Below are positions 63,883 to 64,000 of a stretch of 64,000 nucleotides of DNA, piece by piece. The first letter of the stretch is position 1. Every line of letters begins with the position of its first letter. The DNA comes from Rhizobium sp. Root482 (GTDB taxonomy: Bacteria; Pseudomonadota; Alphaproteobacteria; Rhizobiales; Rhizobiaceae). The position numbers and the translations under genes were made by a program. The stretch is taken from contig NZ_LMFA01000002.1 of assembly GCF_001426565.1 (NCBI RefSeq), positions 79,404-143,403 of the forward strand. Direction: 5' to 3'. A model generated the notes under the pieces. The model was not told the DNA's origin. It saw only the letters and a list, made by a program, of their open reading frames with translations, and did not search any database.

Positions 63883-64000
63883 TGACCTGAGACCCATCTT
63901 CCCTCCAGTTTTCAGGAGAGTCTTGGGTTTTCAATGTGACTTTAGGCGGCCAGTTTTTCCATAGCCATTTTCATTGCGAATTCACTGGGTGTGATGTTGC
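63883..64000 (-). mobile_element. IS3-family element, 3' end (transposase C terminus)
   Basis: The window ends inside an IS3-family-like element. On the minus strand a frame ends NITPSEFAMKMAMEKLAA followed by TAA (63944-63942), the usual OrfB C terminus. The outer end starts TGACCTGAGACCCATC (63883), the TGACCTG-type terminal repeat of the family. The element lies beside the broken aldA, so an insertion or a deletion next to it may have removed the start of aldA. The rest is outside the window. Confidence 0.75.

Overview
The window is a high-GC alphaproteobacterial chromosome segment of the Rhizobium/Agrobacterium/Ensifer/Shinella type. The assignment rests on gene order: a che operon icpA-cheS-cheY1-cheA-cheW-cheR-cheB-cheY2-cheD-cheT, then fliF, the visN/visR master regulators, flhB-fliG-fliN-fliM-motA, and a long flg/fli block ending in tandem flagellins. 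A eukaryotic-type glutamine synthetase II gene with a sigma-54 promoter fits the same group.

Region 1 (1-33 kb) is the flagellar and chemotaxis regulon. Three tandem flagellins, each with its own terminator, lie on the minus strand. They are preceded by fliP-fliL-flgH-motE-flgI-flgA-flgG-fliE-flgC-flgB (minus) and an unknown gene-fliI-flgF-DUF1217 group (minus). Divergent from these is motA-fliM-fliN-fliG-flhB (plus). visN/visR, fliF and the che operon follow on the minus strand. Only the third flagellin looks intact. The other two have lost DNA at the same place in the conserved C-terminal helix: one in frame (42 nt), one out of frame (32 nt). The che-operon receptor has a protoglobin fold with Glu where the haem-ligating His should be.

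Region 2 (33-50.5 kb) is mixed metabolic and stress DNA. It holds a CueR/MerR-like regulator facing an unusual glutaredoxin/MauE-like/DUF305 fusion across a palindromic operator, several small proteins, a YbaK-type deacylase, glnII with the small DUF2735 gene, a class III adenylate cyclase, a Zn alcohol dehydrogenase, an XRE-cupin regulator divergent from an omega-amino-acid transaminase, a complete osmF-yehYXW-type ABC transporter, a DUF3313-like lipoprotein and an exported DJ-1/PfpI-family protein.

Region 3 (50.7-61 kb) is a complete taurine dissimilation locus: tauA-tauB-tauC (uptake), tauX-tauY (taurine dehydrogenase), xsc (sulfoacetaldehyde to acetyl phosphate plus sulfite), a TauZ/YeiH-type exporter and pta (acetyl phosphate to acetyl-CoA), with tauR divergent. 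No sulfite dehydrogenase gene is in view.

Region 4 (61-64 kb) begins with rpsU and then decays: about 1.5 kb without an intact gene, a fragment of an ABC solute-binding protein, and an aldA-type aldehyde dehydrogenase that is frameshifted and truncated next to the end of an IS3-family element at the window edge. No rRNA, tRNA or CRISPR array was seen.
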